Position numbers and translations under genes: made by a program. The notes below the pieces were generated by a model. It did no database searches. It saw only the letters and a list, made by a program, of their open reading frames with translations, and was not told the DNA's origin. From contig NZ_PJCF01000086.1 of assembly GCF_002835935.1 (NCBI RefSeq), forward strand, positions 335,383-399,382: a stretch of 64,000 nt of DNA. The letters are read 5' to 3'. Shown one piece after another: positions 18,719 to 29,061 of this stretch. Each line of letters begins with the position of its first letter. The stretch's first letter is position 1. The stretch is from Paraglaciecola sp. MB-3u-78. GTDB taxonomy: Bacteria > Pseudomonadota > Gammaproteobacteria > Enterobacterales > Alteromonadaceae.

Positions 18719-19234
18719 TTATGCGTCTAGTTTTTGCGGTGCTTGTTCATTAGCTTGAGCTTGTTGAGCACGTTTTTGCATATAAGCTGCAAAAATGGAG
18801 TTGAAGTCGACAGGTGCCAAGTTTAGTGGTGGGAATGTACCGCGGTTCACTAAATTAGAGATGGTTTCTCTGGCATAAGGAAACAAAGTATTAGGACAAA
18901 ATGCGCCAATCATTTGGGCTTTGTTTTGTTCTGGCATTTCGCCAATCATGAATATGCCAGCTTGCTGTACTTCACATAGAAATGCGGTTTCTTCACCAAT
19001 TTTAGCGGTAACAGTGACAGATAAAGTCACTTCATATAGGTTTTCACCTAGAGGGTTGCTCTTTGTATCTAAGTCTAACTGTACCTCTGGCTTCCATTCT
19101 TTTTGAAACATTGCAGGTGAATTAGGTGCTTCAAATGAAATATCTTTAGTATATATCCTTTGGATTGAAAATTGTGGGCCTTGCGCCGCTTCTGGTTGCG
19201 CTGCAGCTTCGTTTGGTTGATTCTCTTCAGCCAT
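18719..19234 (-). CDS. secB: Protein-export chaperone SecB
   Basis: 171 aa acidic protein. The core shows the SecB patterns [40 protein letters not shown] and [20 protein letters not shown]. SecB holds precursors unfolded and passes them to SecA. The N-terminal 20 residues and the C-terminal tail are Ala/Gln-rich and unstructured. It lies between grxC and gpsA as in many gammaproteobacteria. Confidence 0.97.
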   Translation of the reverse strand: MAEENQPNEAAAQPEAAQGPQFSIQRIYTKDISFEAPNSPAMFQKEWKPEVQLDLDTKSNPLGENLYEVTLSVTVTAKIGEETAFLCEVQQAGIFMIGEMPEQNKAQMIGAFCPNTLFPYARETISNLVNRGTFPPLNLAPVDFNSIFAAYMQKRAQQAQANEQAPQKLDA

Positions 19235-19256
19235 GATACATCCTTTAATTGAGTTG

Positions 19257-19514
19257 TTAGTAAGTTAATAAACTGTCTAGTTGGTTTTTTGCTTCTAATG
19301 CAAATAATTCATCGCAACCGCCTACATGATAATCTTTGATGAAAATTTGTGGAACAGTCGATTTACCTTTTGAGCGTTCGATCATTTTGCTGCGTAATTC
19401 GGGCATCACATCAATTTCAATTTCATTAAAACCTATTGCTTTTTTGGTCAACAAAGCCTTAGCTCTATGACAATAAGGGCAATGACCTTTAGTATAAATA
19501 TCAACTTTACTCAT
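19257..19514 (-). CDS. grxC: Glutaredoxin 3
   Basis: 85 aa from [10 protein letters not shown], the start matching the family. The frame also runs 21 codons further upstream into the end of yibN, but that extension is not glutaredoxin. The dithiol active site is CPYC (residues 12-15), followed by [18 protein letters not shown] with the glutathione-binding TVP and GGCD. It reduces disulfides and glutathione mixed disulfides in the cytosol. Confidence 0.96.
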   Translation of the reverse strand: MSKVDIYTKGHCPYCHRAKALLTKKAIGFNEIEIDVMPELRSKMIERSKGKSTVPQIFIKDYHVGGCDELFALEAKNQLDSLLTY

Positions 19515-19530
19515 ATTTATTTCCTGCAAT

Positions 19531-19956
19531 TTATTTGGTGACTGGTAGATTTGCACTTTGCCAAGCACTAATGCCACCTTTTAAGGTCACCACATTTTCA
19601 AATCCTGCTTTGAGCATTTGAGATGCAGTGCGTTTCGACGTCATGCCCATAGCACAGACAACAATAATGGGTTTGTCTTTTGATTTTTCAAGTGTTGAAA
19701 AGTCGCCTTTAGTCACTAACTCAGCTTTGATTTGTTTAGAACCTAAAATATGTCCTTTTTTAAAATCCGCAATTGGGCGAATATCCAAAATATAGGCATC
19801 TTCTTTGTTCATTAATAAAGTCGCTTCATGTGTGCTTAATTCTTTTAATGATGAAAGCTGGCTTGCCACTGTGGTGTATATCAGTGCTGCTAAAAGTGCA
19901 GCGAACAAACCAGATAAAATATAGTGATTAATGACAAATTCTACCATTTGATCCAT
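19531..19956 (-). CDS. yibN: Membrane-anchored rhodanese-like protein (YibN type)
   Basis: 141 aa. One N-terminal transmembrane segment (about residues 11-30) is followed by a single rhodanese domain with AYILDIRPIADFKKGHI and the active loop VVCAMGMTSKRTA, where Cys is the sulfur-accepting residue. It is the first gene of the conserved yibN-grxC-secB-gpsA set, divergent from gpmI. Its sulfurtransferase substrate is unknown. Confidence 0.92.
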   Translation of the reverse strand: MDQMVEFVINHYILSGLFAALLAALIYTTVASQLSSLKELSTHEATLLMNKEDAYILDIRPIADFKKGHILGSKQIKAELVTKGDFSTLEKSKDKPIIVVCAMGMTSKRTASQMLKAGFENVVTLKGGISAWQSANLPVTK

Positions 19957-20232
19957 AACAGGTGACCCTTACAGGTGAGTAACTTAAAAAAATGAGGCCA
20001 AAGTATATAGATTTTGTGTGTAGAAACTAGTCCTAGGGTGTATTCATCGGTGCGACAAAGAATAACTTATTGTTATACATTTGGTTTTTTAAAATGATTT
20101 AGCCGTGACGTGCATTGCGAGTAAGGATAACATGAGCTTATTATCAAGGTACTAGGCCATGTATATCCATTTACAATCAATCCTAGTATGAATCACTACA
20201 TTAATTAATCGTTTCATCTATAGGACAGCATA

Positions 20233-21765
20233 ATGACTCAAACTAAAAAGACCACCGCATTGATTATTTTAGATGGTTGGGGTCATCGCGAAGAACTAGA
20301 AAGTAATGCGATCGCTTATGCTAATACGCCAGTGTTAGATGGCTTGTGTAATGACTATAGCAATACCTTAATATCTGGGTCAGGATTAGACGTTGGCTTG
20401 CCTGTGGGACAGATGGGTAATTCTGAAGTCGGTCATGTAAATTTAGGAGCCGGGCGTGTGGTTTATCAGGACTTTACGCGGGTAACTAAAGCCATCGAAG
20501 ACGGTGACTTTTTTGAAAATTCTGTACTTACAGAAAACCTAGACAGAGCTATACAAGCAGATAAAGCAATCCATGTCATGGGGTTATTGTCAGCCGGTGG
20601 GGTGCATAGCCATGAAGACCATATTTTTGCCTTCTTGAAATTAGCCGCAAAGCGCGGCGCAAAAAAGTTATATCTTCATGCCTTTCTGGATGGCCGCGAT
20701 ACACCGCCACGAAGTGCAAAGGGACCATTGCAGTCAGCTGATGCCGTGTTTGCCGAGTTAGGCTTAGGTAAAACAGCCAGTGTCATTGGCCGTTATTATG
20801 CGATGGACAGAGATGCCCGCTGGGACAGAGTCGAAGCTGCCTATAATTTAATTGCTCATGGAACAGGAAATAAGGTTGCGACTAGTGCTATTGAGGCGCT
20901 AGATGCTTCATATCAACGTGAGGAAAATGACGAATTTATGCAAGCCACCGTTATAGGTGATGCGGTACCATTGGAAGATGGGGATGCTGTTTTCTTTATG
21001 AACTTTAGAGCCGATCGAGCCCGTGAAATCAGTCGTCCTTTTGTGGAAAAAGATTTTAGTGATTTCAATAAAGGTAAGCACATTGAGTTAAGTGCCTTTG
21101 TCACCCTAACTCAATATGCCGAGAGTATTGATGCCCCTGCAGCGTACCCACCTGTACCTTTAGTCAATGTAATGGGTGATTGGTTAGCTCAGCATAATAA
21201 AACGCAATTGCGTATATCTGAGACTGAAAAATATGCTCACGTCACTTTTTTCTATAGCGGTGGACGAGAAGAATTATATGCAGGTGAAGAGCGTATTTTA
21301 ATCCCATCACCTAAGGTCGCAACTTATGATCTGCAACCAGAAATGAATTCTGCTGAATTAACCGATAAGCTAGTAGCAGCTATAGATTCTGGTAAGTTTG
21401 ACGTCATTGTTTGTAATTACCCTAATGGAGACATGGTCGGACATACTGGTAACTTTGATGCAGCGGTAAAAGCTTGCGAAGCTGTTGATGCTTGTGTCGG
21501 TAGAGTAGTTGAGGCGATGAAACGTAATGGAGGTGACTGTTTAATCACCGCTGACCATGGTAACGCTGAAAAAATGCAAGATGAACAGACAGGGCAAGCA
21601 CACACAGCACACACCAGTGAACTAGTCCCCTTTATTCACGTTGGACAAAAATCAACTGTTAGAACCGGAGGCACATTAAGCGATGTGGCCCCGACTATGC
21701 TGTATCTAATGGGGATGGAACAACCTCCAGAGATGACAGGTACTCCAATAGTTACACTGGACTAA
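20233..21765 (+). CDS. gpmI: 2,3-bisphosphoglycerate-independent phosphoglycerate mutase
   Basis: 510 aa. The alkaline-phosphatase-superfamily metal site is [11 protein letters not shown] at the N-terminus. The phosphoserine nucleophile is Ser64 in [15 protein letters not shown]. Downstream metal ligands are in [13 protein letters not shown] and [12 protein letters not shown]. It interconverts 3- and 2-phosphoglycerate in glycolysis using Mn. First gene of gpmI-envC-yibQ, with a 276-bp divergent promoter region shared with yibN. The start follows AGGACAGCATA. Confidence 0.97.
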   Translation: MTQTKKTTALIILDGWGHREELESNAIAYANTPVLDGLCNDYSNTLISGSGLDVGLPVGQMGNSEVGHVNLGAGRVVYQDFTRVTKAIEDGDFFENSVLTENLDRAIQADKAIHVMGLLSAGGVHSHEDHIFAFLKLAAKRGAKKLYLHAFLDGRDTPPRSAKGPLQSADAVFAELGLGKTASVIGRYYAMDRDARWDRVEAAYNLIAHGTGNKVATSAIEALDASYQREENDEFMQATVIGDAVPLEDGDAVFFMNFRADRAREISRPFVEKDFSDFNKGKHIELSAFVTLTQYAESIDAPAAYPPVPLVNVMGDWLAQHNKTQLRISETEKYAHVTFFYSGGREELYAGEERILIPSPKVATYDLQPEMNSAELTDKLVAAIDSGKFDVIVCNYPNGDMVGHTGNFDAAVKACEAVDACVGRVVEAMKRNGGDCLITADHGNAEKMQDEQTGQAHTAHTSELVPFIHVGQKSTVRTGGTLSDVAPTMLYLMGMEQPPEMTGTPIVTLD

Positions 21766-21769
21766 TCAA

Positions 21770-22930
21770 TTGAGATTGATACCGCACAGGTTAATCCAAG
21801 GGAAAAACCGAACTCACAGGTTTTTCTTATTGGTAATCTTATGTAGTGTTTTTTTTGTATTCATTGCAAAAGCACAAGAACAGTCAGATCTTGAAAGTAT
21901 TCAAAAACAAATAAAAAATAAACAGGCACAAATTAATCAACAACTAGAGACTGCCAAGAAACTCCAAGACACCCTGAAAGTCGTTGAAATACAGATTGCT
22001 AAATCAGCTACAAAACTCAATAAAACAGAGCGTTCCCTCGCTAATAACCAACAACAACTCAGTGTATTGCGTAAACAACAAAAGGAATATTTGGCATCCT
22101 TAGAACAACAAAAATCAGTATTAGCCAAGCAAATCCGCAGCGCCTATATGACAGGCAATTATGACTTTGCGAAAATGTTATTAAATCAACAAGATGCCGC
22201 GAATTTTGAACGTACTATTACTTACTATCAATATTTGAATAAAGCTCGGAAATTGCAGATAGATAGCTTTAACTTGTTAGTCAAAAATCTGCAAAAAGTG
22301 AATGCCAAGTTGATTGACAATCAAAGTGAGCTAGAACAGTTAAAAGGTAAACAACTTGAGCAACAACAGGCTTTAAAGGCGAACCAAACTGAAAGGGAAG
22401 GAACGCTTATAGCGATGCAGAACGCTATCGAATCTGACGAAGCAAAAATTGCCCAATTACAAATCAATGAAAAGAATTTGCTCGAAGCATTAACTCGAGC
22501 GCAGCAACAAATTGACCAACAAGACGTCACTTTAAGTGGACTTAGTGCCCTTAAAGGCCGCTTATTAATGCCCGCCAAAGGTAACCTTAGAAAAATGTTT
22601 GGTCGGTTTAGGCAAGGTCAAATTAAATGGAAAGGGGTGGTGATAAACGGCACTGCAGGAGACTCTGTGATTGCCGTACATCATGCTAAGGTGATCTATT
22701 CTGATTGGCTTAGAGGTTTTGGCTTAGTGACTGTACTGGATCATGGAGATGGATTTATGAGTCTTTACGGTCATAACCAAGCGTTATTAAAGCAAGCGGG
22801 TGAGTCGGTTCAGGCGGGTGAAGCCGTTGCTCTTCTAGGGCAAAGTGGAGGGCAAAGTCGACCAAACTTGTACTTCGAAATTAGACACAAAGGAAAGCCT
22901 ATTAACCCTATTAATTGGTTAAAGCTTTAG
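21770..22930 (+). CDS. envC: Murein hydrolase activator EnvC
   Basis: 386 aa. An uncleaved or signal-type hydrophobic N-terminus (FFLLVILCSVFFVFIAKA) leads into a long coiled coil (about residues 40-260) and a C-terminal LytM domain. The LytM domain is the degenerate EnvC kind (GDGFMSLYGHNQALLKQAGE, then NLYFEIRHKGKPINP), lacking the full set of zinc ligands. It activates AmiA/AmiB amidases at the septum. It uses TTG as start, 4 bp after the gpmI stop, so it is translationally coupled to gpmI. Confidence 0.93.
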   Translation: MRLIPHRLIQGKNRTHRFFLLVILCSVFFVFIAKAQEQSDLESIQKQIKNKQAQINQQLETAKKLQDTLKVVEIQIAKSATKLNKTERSLANNQQQLSVLRKQQKEYLASLEQQKSVLAKQIRSAYMTGNYDFAKMLLNQQDAANFERTITYYQYLNKARKLQIDSFNLLVKNLQKVNAKLIDNQSELEQLKGKQLEQQQALKANQTEREGTLIAMQNAIESDEAKIAQLQINEKNLLEALTRAQQQIDQQDVTLSGLSALKGRLLMPAKGNLRKMFGRFRQGQIKWKGVVINGTAGDSVIAVHHAKVIYSDWLRGFGLVTVLDHGDGFMSLYGHNQALLKQAGESVQAGEAVALLGQSGGQSRPNLYFEIRHKGKPINPINWLKL

Positions 22931-23025
22931 TTCCTTGGTGTATTTAAACGATTCAATCCTAGTAAAAATACTTGATGTGATTATAATCAAAGTGAAATGC
23001 TGTCGGGTAAAACAATAATAAAAAC

Positions 23026-23790
23026 ATGCGTTTATTCCTAATTAGTTGTTTGTTGTGTATCAGTTGCTCTGCTAGAGCGGCCCAAATCGCCTTGATCATT
23101 GATGATATGGGAAACAACCGACAAGATGCGGTTGCCTTTGCATTACCAGAAAATGTGGCATTTGCGATTTTACCGAATAAACCCCTCTCTAAGCCTTTTT
23201 CCAAGCGTGCCGCAGCTCAACAACGTGAAGTGATGTTACATATGCCAATGGAATCGTTGGCGGGTAATAACCAAGAAAAAAATGTATTGCTTTCTAGTAT
23301 GCGACCTAATCAAATCCTACATATGTTAAAAATAGCTTTGTCTACCGTGCCCGATGCCGTTGGCGTTAACAATCATATGGGCAGTAGGCTGACTCAGCTT
23401 TCATTACCGATGTCGATAACTATGGAGTTTCTGTCTGAGCATGGGTTGTTTTTTGTTGATAGTCGCACCACCAGATATAGTAAAGCAGAAGTGATTGCCA
23501 AAAAAAATGGCGTTTTAAGCACTAAACGTAATGTGTTTATTGATCACACTCCAAGCCCCGAGCAGATTGATATACAATTTCATCGTTTACTGCATTTATC
23601 TAAAAAGTATGGTTACGCGGTAGGTATTGCCCATCCCTATCCACAAACCTTAGAATATTTGAAAATACATTTAGACAAACTTCAACAACATGGCATCAAA
23701 TTGGTTAAATTAAGCGACATAGTGTCTTCAGAGGTCTCTTATGCTTATCATCCTAAAGCTGAGTCAAAACCCATCTCTCCCGCCTTGTAA
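23026..23790 (+). CDS. yibQ: Divergent polysaccharide deacetylase family (YibQ)
   Basis: 254 aa with a Sec signal peptide (RLFLISCLLCISCSARA). The family start is QIALIIDDMGNNRQDAVAFA; further typical blocks are VMLHMPMES, VGVNNHMGSRLT and GIAHPYPQTLEYL. It belongs to a NodB-like deacetylase superfamily branch with modified active site, role not established. It is the third gene of the conserved gpmI-envC-yibQ set. Confidence 0.93.
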   Translation: MRLFLISCLLCISCSARAAQIALIIDDMGNNRQDAVAFALPENVAFAILPNKPLSKPFSKRAAAQQREVMLHMPMESLAGNNQEKNVLLSSMRPNQILHMLKIALSTVPDAVGVNNHMGSRLTQLSLPMSITMEFLSEHGLFFVDSRTTRYSKAEVIAKKNGVLSTKRNVFIDHTPSPEQIDIQFHRLLHLSKKYGYAVGIAHPYPQTLEYLKIHLDKLQQHGIKLVKLSDIVSSEVSYAYHPKAESKPISPAL

Positions 23791-23799
23791 GGAAATATT

Positions 23800-24732
23800 A
23801 TGCCTGCTGCTAATCTACTTGCTCTTATAGACGATATTGCCACCATTTTGGATGATGTGGCTATTTTGTCGAAAGTTGCCGCTAAAAAAACGGCTGGCGT
23901 GTTGGGAGACGACTTAGCTCTGAATGCTGAACAAGTTTCTGGAGTGAAAGCTGAACGTGAATTACCTGTTGTATGGGCTGTAGCAAAAGGCTCTTTTCTA
24001 AATAAATTGATTTTAGTGCCATCTGCGTTATTGATAAGTGCATTTTTGCCATGGTTAATCGTGGTGTTGTTGGTTATCGGCGGGTTGTATCTATGTTTTG
24101 AGGGTGTCGAAAAGCTGGCGCATAAATTTATTCACTCCAAAGATGAAATAGACAAAGAGCACGCTCAGAAACTAGAAGCTATAGCCGATCCTAAAATTGA
24201 CTTAGTGGAACTTGAAAAAACAAAAATAAAAGGGGCCATTAGAACTGATTTTATCTTATCTGCCGAGATTGTAGTCATTGTACTCGGTACTGTACAAGCA
24301 GAGTCCTTTGCAACCCAAGTGACGGTTGTATCATTGTTGGCTTTAGGTATTACTGTGGGTGTATATGGTTTAGTCGCTGGAATTGTAAAGCTGGATGATG
24401 CAGGTTTGTATTTGCTAAGAAAATCTGTGAGCGGCACCTTTAACGGCATTCAAAGATCCGTAGGAAGGGGGCTATTGATTTTTGCACCCTTTTTGATGAA
24501 GACATTATCTGTAGTCGGCACAGCTGCCATGTTTTTGGTTGGAGGCGGTATTTTGGTACACAGTATTCCTTTCATTCACCATTTGCTCGAACCCATCTTA
24601 CACAGCGTTGAATCGATTAAGGTTGTAGCCTCTATAGTGCCTATTTTACTTGATGGTTTAGTGGGTATCATTGCTGGTGCACTGGTTTTACTAGCCGTTA
24701 CCTTAAGCCTTAAAATGATTAAAAAACCTTAG
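23800..24732 (+). CDS. DUF808 inner-membrane protein
   Basis: 310 aa. It opens with the diagnostic DUF808 (YedI) segment PAANLLALIDDIATILDDVA and KKTAGVLGDDLALNAEQVSG, followed by about six hydrophobic segments. It starts 9 bp after yibQ behind AAGGAAATATT, so it is probably co-transcribed. No biochemical function is known for the family. Confidence 0.9.
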   Translation: MPAANLLALIDDIATILDDVAILSKVAAKKTAGVLGDDLALNAEQVSGVKAERELPVVWAVAKGSFLNKLILVPSALLISAFLPWLIVVLLVIGGLYLCFEGVEKLAHKFIHSKDEIDKEHAQKLEAIADPKIDLVELEKTKIKGAIRTDFILSAEIVVIVLGTVQAESFATQVTVVSLLALGITVGVYGLVAGIVKLDDAGLYLLRKSVSGTFNGIQRSVGRGLLIFAPFLMKTLSVVGTAAMFLVGGGILVHSIPFIHHLLEPILHSVESIKVVASIVPILLDGLVGIIAGALVLLAVTLSLKMIKKP

Positions 24733-24870
24733 TCGTCTTCTCTCAACCTATTCTTGAACGGGATAGTGATTAGGTAGCTACCGAGTATATTTTTGCCTGC
24801 ACTCATTAAAGGTTTGGCTTTCTTGCTACTACCTCTCAAAATTTTAAGCATAAATACTTGTAAATTGCAT

Positions 24871-24893
24871 GAAATGTTATATTATAACGTTTC
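24871..24893. promoter_or_regulatory. Zur box
   Basis: The 23-bp sequence GAAATGTTAT-ATT-ATAACGTTTC is a near-perfect palindrome and matches the gammaproteobacterial Zur consensus (GAAATGTTATANTATAACATTTC) at all but one or two positions. It ends 21 bp before the chosen merC start. It should make this gene zinc-repressed. Confidence 0.85.
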
Positions 24894-24914
24894 ATGAAGT
24901 TGAGGTATTTATTA

Positions 24915-25319
24915 ATGCAAGTAACTAAAGATAAAACGCTGTTTGACCGACTAGGCATTTGGGCCTCCAGTTTGTGTGCGTTGCATTGTCTGTTATTGCC
25001 TATTCTCATTCCACTCATTCCATTTGTTGGCGCGTCATTTTTTGCTCAGGGTTGGTTTGAAAGAAGCATTTTGTCACTTTCAATGATCATTGGGTTTTGG
25101 GCGTTGTTCTCAGGATTCTATCGTTATCACAGACAGCTTTATCCGTTATACAGTCTAGTATTGGGCGGTATAATTTATTGGAATAAAGATATGTTTGGCG
25201 AGTCTTATGAACCTTTCACTATTGCTGTTGGTGCCTTTTTAATTGTTGGCGCGCACATAGTGAATTTGAAATTATGTCAGAGCTGCCAAGATTGCGATTC
25301 TGGATGTGCTAGCTCTTAG
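24915..25319 (+). CDS. MerC-family membrane protein, Zur-regulated
   Basis: 134 aa from the ATG behind GAGG. An earlier in-frame ATG abuts the Zur box and is less likely. Four hydrophobic segments; the first carries the MerC signature LGIWASSLCALHCLLLP with a Cys-Ala-Leu-His-Cys metal motif, and the C-terminus has a cysteine cluster CQSCQDCDSGC. MerC proteins are best known for mercury uptake. With a Zur box directly upstream and no mer genes nearby, I infer a role in zinc acquisition under zinc starvation. Its stop overlaps the convergent GDPD gene by 4 bp. Confidence 0.85.
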   Translation: MQVTKDKTLFDRLGIWASSLCALHCLLLPILIPLIPFVGASFFAQGWFERSILSLSMIIGFWALFSGFYRYHRQLYPLYSLVLGGIIYWNKDMFGESYEPFTIAVGAFLIVGAHIVNLKLCQSCQDCDSGCASS

Positions 25320-26023
25320 GGTTTCTTAGCATTTGCAGCTAGAGCTTGTTTAGCTTTAGCTGGCCCGTTACTAAATACAGCATCTACTCCCCATGCTTTT
25401 AATCTAAGCAGGTCTGCAGGCTCATCAACCGTATAAACAAACATTTTCAAACCACGATTGTGCGCATCTATTACAAAAGCCTTATCAACAAAACTAATCT
25501 CAGCATTAACTGAGTAGGCTTGCAGCTCTTGAGCAAATCGCGCGTAATCTAATGGGGTACTGGCAGTTAGTGCACTAACTTTGATATTGGGCGCAATACT
25601 TTTAAAAGCCAACAACAGATGGTGATTGAAAGATGAAACGATAAATTGCTCAGGTTTGAAATTTAACTGGCTGACCGCTTTGTTAATACACAGATTCACT
25701 AGCGAAACATCATCCACACCCTTCATTTCAATATTTATCAAACACTGCCCTTGTACACGTTCCAATACTTGCCAAAGTGTTGGCACAAATTGGCCTTGGC
25801 CTGCGTCTAATGTTTGTAATTCTTCGAGAGTATAATCAGATAATAGGCGATTGCCGTTGGTGGTTCTACTGACCCATCTATCATGAATAACCACTAATTC
25901 ATTGCCGAGTTGATAGACATCTATCTCAATGCCATCAGCTTGTTGGGTCAAGGCTTGATCAATCGCTAATAAAGTATTTTCGGGGGCGTCGGCGCTGGCA
26001 CCCCTATGTGCGAATATCAGCAT
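25316..26023 (-). CDS. Glycerophosphodiester phosphodiesterase
   Basis: 235 aa cytosolic GDPD. The catalytic start is IFAHRGASADAPENTLLA, followed by ADGIEIDVYQLGNELVVIHD (Glu-x-Asp metal ligands and the second catalytic His) and INIEMKG. It hydrolyses glycerophosphodiesters to sn-glycerol 3-phosphate and an alcohol. No signal peptide, so UgpQ-like rather than GlpQ-like. It is 19 bp downstream of the transporter gene. Confidence 0.93.
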   Translation of the reverse strand: MLIFAHRGASADAPENTLLAIDQALTQQADGIEIDVYQLGNELVVIHDRWVSRTTNGNRLLSDYTLEELQTLDAGQGQFVPTLWQVLERVQGQCLINIEMKGVDDVSLVNLCINKAVSQLNFKPEQFIVSSFNHHLLLAFKSIAPNIKVSALTASTPLDYARFAQELQAYSVNAEISFVDKAFVIDAHNRGLKMFVYTVDEPADLLRLKAWGVDAVFSNGPAKAKQALAANAKKP

Positions 26024-26042
26024 AGTGTTAGCTCTCTAGCCA

Positions 26043-26909
26043 TTATTTACTGTGAAGTTTTTGGGCGTTAATGGTTTCATAAATGGCTGCTGAAATCACT
26101 AATAAGCCACCGACTAAGGTTTGCCATCTAGGCTGTTCATCTAATACCAATATCGCCAAGGTTACACCATAGAGCGGTTGCATACAGGCGATCAATGAGA
26201 ATGTTTTGGCACGTAAATGTTTCAGGCTTGCAGCAATTAATGCATGAGGGACGGCCGTTAAAAATATACCTAGTATAACCAGCCCGATGTAGGTTTCTTG
26301 GCTGGCCTTAAATAACTCATCACTTGAAAAAAAGCTAAGGGAGATAAAAATCACCAAGGTTTGATAGGCCATGGCGTGAGCACCAGAGTAGTGAGAAAAG
26401 TGCTTTCGATGTACTAAGTTTCTAAAAGAATACAAAACGGCTGAACATACACCAATCAACACACCTTGCGTGATTTCGTTTTCTAAAGAAATTTCTGGCA
26501 CTATCAGGAAAATACCAAATAGCACAACAATAGCGCTGACTAAATCTTGCCAGACTAAACGTATTCCCTCAAAAAAAGGTTCTAAAAGGACTGTCATTAC
26601 GGGGAATGTGAATAGAGCAATCATGCCTACAGATACCGATGAATACTGCATAGCAGCAAAATAACTAACCCAATGTGCTGCCATCAGTAGACCTAAAAAC
26701 AAGGCAACAAAATAGTCTTTTTTACAGTTTAAAAATATTGGTTTTCCAAATATTTTAACGATGCCAAACAACATGATGCAGGCAATCGCTGAACGGCCAA
26801 ATGTAATATCTACCGCTGATAAGGGCAGAAGTTTAGAGAATAATGCTGTGGCCCCTAGCAAAATCATAGTGACGTGTAAAGACCATAGGCTTTTCTTAAC
26901 GGGATCCAC
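26043..26909 (-). CDS. EamA/DMT-family transporter
   Basis: 288 aa with about ten transmembrane helices arranged as two EamA repeats (about residues 10-140 and 155-285). The end of the second repeat has EQPRWQTLVGGLLVISAAI, typical of drug/metabolite transporters. It starts 3 bp after the psd stop, so it is likely co-transcribed with psd and followed by the GDPD gene. Substrate cannot be told from sequence. Confidence 0.88.
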   Translation of the reverse strand: MDPVKKSLWSLHVTMILLGATALFSKLLPLSAVDITFGRSAIACIMLFGIVKIFGKPIFLNCKKDYFVALFLGLLMAAHWVSYFAAMQYSSVSVGMIALFTFPVMTVLLEPFFEGIRLVWQDLVSAIVVLFGIFLIVPEISLENEITQGVLIGVCSAVLYSFRNLVHRKHFSHYSGAHAMAYQTLVIFISLSFFSSDELFKASQETYIGLVILGIFLTAVPHALIAASLKHLRAKTFSLIACMQPLYGVTLAILVLDEQPRWQTLVGGLLVISAAIYETINAQKLHSK

Positions 26910-26912
26910 GGG

Positions 26913-27773
26913 TTACTTCGTTATGTTTGCGAAAACGTCACCGAGACGCGTAACATCTCCTGCACTTAGATCAGCAAATTCTATCATGTCAGCTTCGAAG
27001 CAAGCCACTATGGTTGAGCCGAGCTTAAACAAACCCATCTCGTCACCTTTTTTAATAAATACAGAATTGTCGCCTTGGATAGGGTACTGCCAATGCTGCA
27101 CATTTTTGCCGGCTGGAGGTGACACTGTACCTGCCCATTTTGTTTCAATGCTGGCCACAATAGTCGCGCCTACCAAGACCATGGCCATTTTACCTATTTC
27201 AGTATCAAAAATAGCCACTACTCGTTCGTTTCTAGCAAATAATCCGGGTACACGTTCTGCGGTAAGAGGGCTAACAGAAAACAGCTCACCAGGTACATAA
27301 ATCATATCGGTAAGCTGACCATCTATCGGCATGTGAATACGGTGATAATCTTTTGGAGAAAGATAAATTGTGGCAAATTTGCCATCTAAAAATGGTTTTG
27401 CAAGTTCAGGTTTACCACCTAGCAAAGTGGTTAAACTGTAGTTATGGCCTTTAGCTTGGAAAATGGCATCGTGTTCAATATCGCCTAGTTGACTTACTGC
27501 ACCATCGACAGGTAACGCGAGTTGTTTTACATCTTGGCAAATCGATCTAGCGTCGGCTTTCAGTTGCCGAGTGAAAAATGCATTAAATGATGAATAGGAC
27601 TCAGGATCCGAGTCGAGTGCTTCAGACATATCTACTTTATATTGCTTAATAAAGAATTTAATCATGGCTGTAGTCACAGCTCCAGCTTGCGCTGCAGCTA
27701 GTGTGCCCACCAAACGAGATAACAGATGTTTTGGGGTGATATATTGCACTGCAATTTTTAACGAATCAAACAA
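26913..27773 (-). CDS. psd: Phosphatidylserine decarboxylase proenzyme
   Basis: 286 aa. The self-cleavage site LGST is present in [16 protein letters not shown] near residue 253, where serine becomes the pyruvoyl group. The family pattern [13 protein letters not shown] and the [16 protein letters not shown] block are complete. It makes phosphatidylethanolamine at the inner membrane. It is next to rsgA and orn, as in E. coli. Confidence 0.97.
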   Translation of the reverse strand: MFDSLKIAVQYITPKHLLSRLVGTLAAAQAGAVTTAMIKFFIKQYKVDMSEALDSDPESYSSFNAFFTRQLKADARSICQDVKQLALPVDGAVSQLGDIEHDAIFQAKGHNYSLTTLLGGKPELAKPFLDGKFATIYLSPKDYHRIHMPIDGQLTDMIYVPGELFSVSPLTAERVPGLFARNERVVAIFDTEIGKMAMVLVGATIVASIETKWAGTVSPPAGKNVQHWQYPIQGDNSVFIKKGDEMGLFKLGSTIVACFEADMIEFADLSAGDVTRLGDVFANITK

Positions 27774-27909
27774 AGTAGCTTTCCTAATAATCTAACTTTA
27801 CCACCAAGAATTGTACCGTAATAATCTTAGTAGTTTGCTCTAAACTAAGTCTAATAGGCTATATGCTAGTAGATTTTGAAGGCGAAATTTATGCTTAAAT
27901 TGAGGGACA

Positions 27910-28944
27910 TCACACCTTTGTATGTGCTGGGCGTAGCTCGTCCATATTCAACAATATTTTATGATAACTTTGATAACGTTGTGGGCTTATTTTACCGTCT
28001 TCAACTGCCGCTTTAATTAGGCAACCAGGATCATTACCATGCTTACAATCTCGAAATTTACAGCCACCTAAATAGTCTCTGAATTCCCTAAACCCATTCG
28101 TCAGCCTTTCTACAGGCAGATGCCATAAGGCAAATTCACGTACCCCAGGGGAATCAATCAAATCACCGCCAGCAGGAAAGTGCAGTAGTTTTGCTGTGGT
28201 AGTGGTGTGCTGGCCTAGCCCTGAATTGTTGGATATGTCGCCAATGATTTCGTCTGCTTCGGGTAATAACTCATTAATTAGACTTGATTTTCCTACGCCT
28301 GACTGGCCAACAAATACACTGACCTTATCTTTTAAGCATATCGCAAGTTCATCAAGGCCAGTCATTGTTTTACAACTGGTATAGACAATCTGGTAGCCAA
28401 TATCGCGATAAATATTAAGCTGAGTTTCTACTTCATCAAGTTGTTGTGAGTCAAGTAATTCGACTTTGTTTAATAATATTACGGGCGTAATTTCCACGTC
28501 TTCTGCAGCAACTAAATATCTGTCGATAATATTCAGAGACAAACTAGGTAAAACCGAACTGACGATGATTATCTGATCGATGTTAGCCGCAACAGGTTTC
28601 ACCCCATCATAAAAATCTGGGCGAGTGAGAACGGATTTCCTATCTTGGACAATTTCAATGATACCGCTGATAGTTAAAGACTGATCTTTTCCCGGTCTAA
28701 ACAACACGTCGTCGCCACACACCACACTATTAATGGTACGTCGCATATGACATCTGTGTACAACGCCAGCATGGTCTTCAACATCTGCATGTTTACCAAA
28801 TCGGCCAATTACTCGTCCACTTTGTTGTTCAGCAAACTGATTATCTTCAATCTCGTTAGATTTGACACCGCTTGAAATACGCTTTGAGCGGTTTACTGAG
28901 ACTTGTCGTTTCTGCCTGTCTGTTAACTTTGGTTTTTTAGCCAC
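27910..28944 (-). CDS. rsgA: Ribosome small-subunit GTPase RsgA
   Basis: 344 aa. The OB domain is followed by a circularly permuted GTPase: [10 protein letters not shown] (G4) precedes the P-loop [20 protein letters not shown] (G1) and [10 protein letters not shown] (G3). A C-terminal zinc knuckle is formed by [16 protein letters not shown]. It checks late 30S maturation. The basic N-terminal tail (about residues 1-30) is typical. Divergent from orn with a 117-bp shared upstream region. Confidence 0.97.
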   Translation of the reverse strand: MAKKPKLTDRQKRQVSVNRSKRISSGVKSNEIEDNQFAEQQSGRVIGRFGKHADVEDHAGVVHRCHMRRTINSVVCGDDVLFRPGKDQSLTISGIIEIVQDRKSVLTRPDFYDGVKPVAANIDQIIIVSSVLPSLSLNIIDRYLVAAEDVEITPVILLNKVELLDSQQLDEVETQLNIYRDIGYQIVYTSCKTMTGLDELAICLKDKVSVFVGQSGVGKSSLINELLPEADEIIGDISNNSGLGQHTTTTAKLLHFPAGGDLIDSPGVREFALWHLPVERLTNGFREFRDYLGGCKFRDCKHGNDPGCLIKAAVEDGKISPQRYQSYHKILLNMDELRPAHTKV

Positions 28945-29061
28945 GTTTTATCTTTGCTGTAATTAATACTATTTCTAGTATCATATTAACGTTTGAAGCG
29001 GTGGATACCAAATTATTAATGTATTTGATGTTCCCACGATAATTTTCATCTAGGAGTCTGT

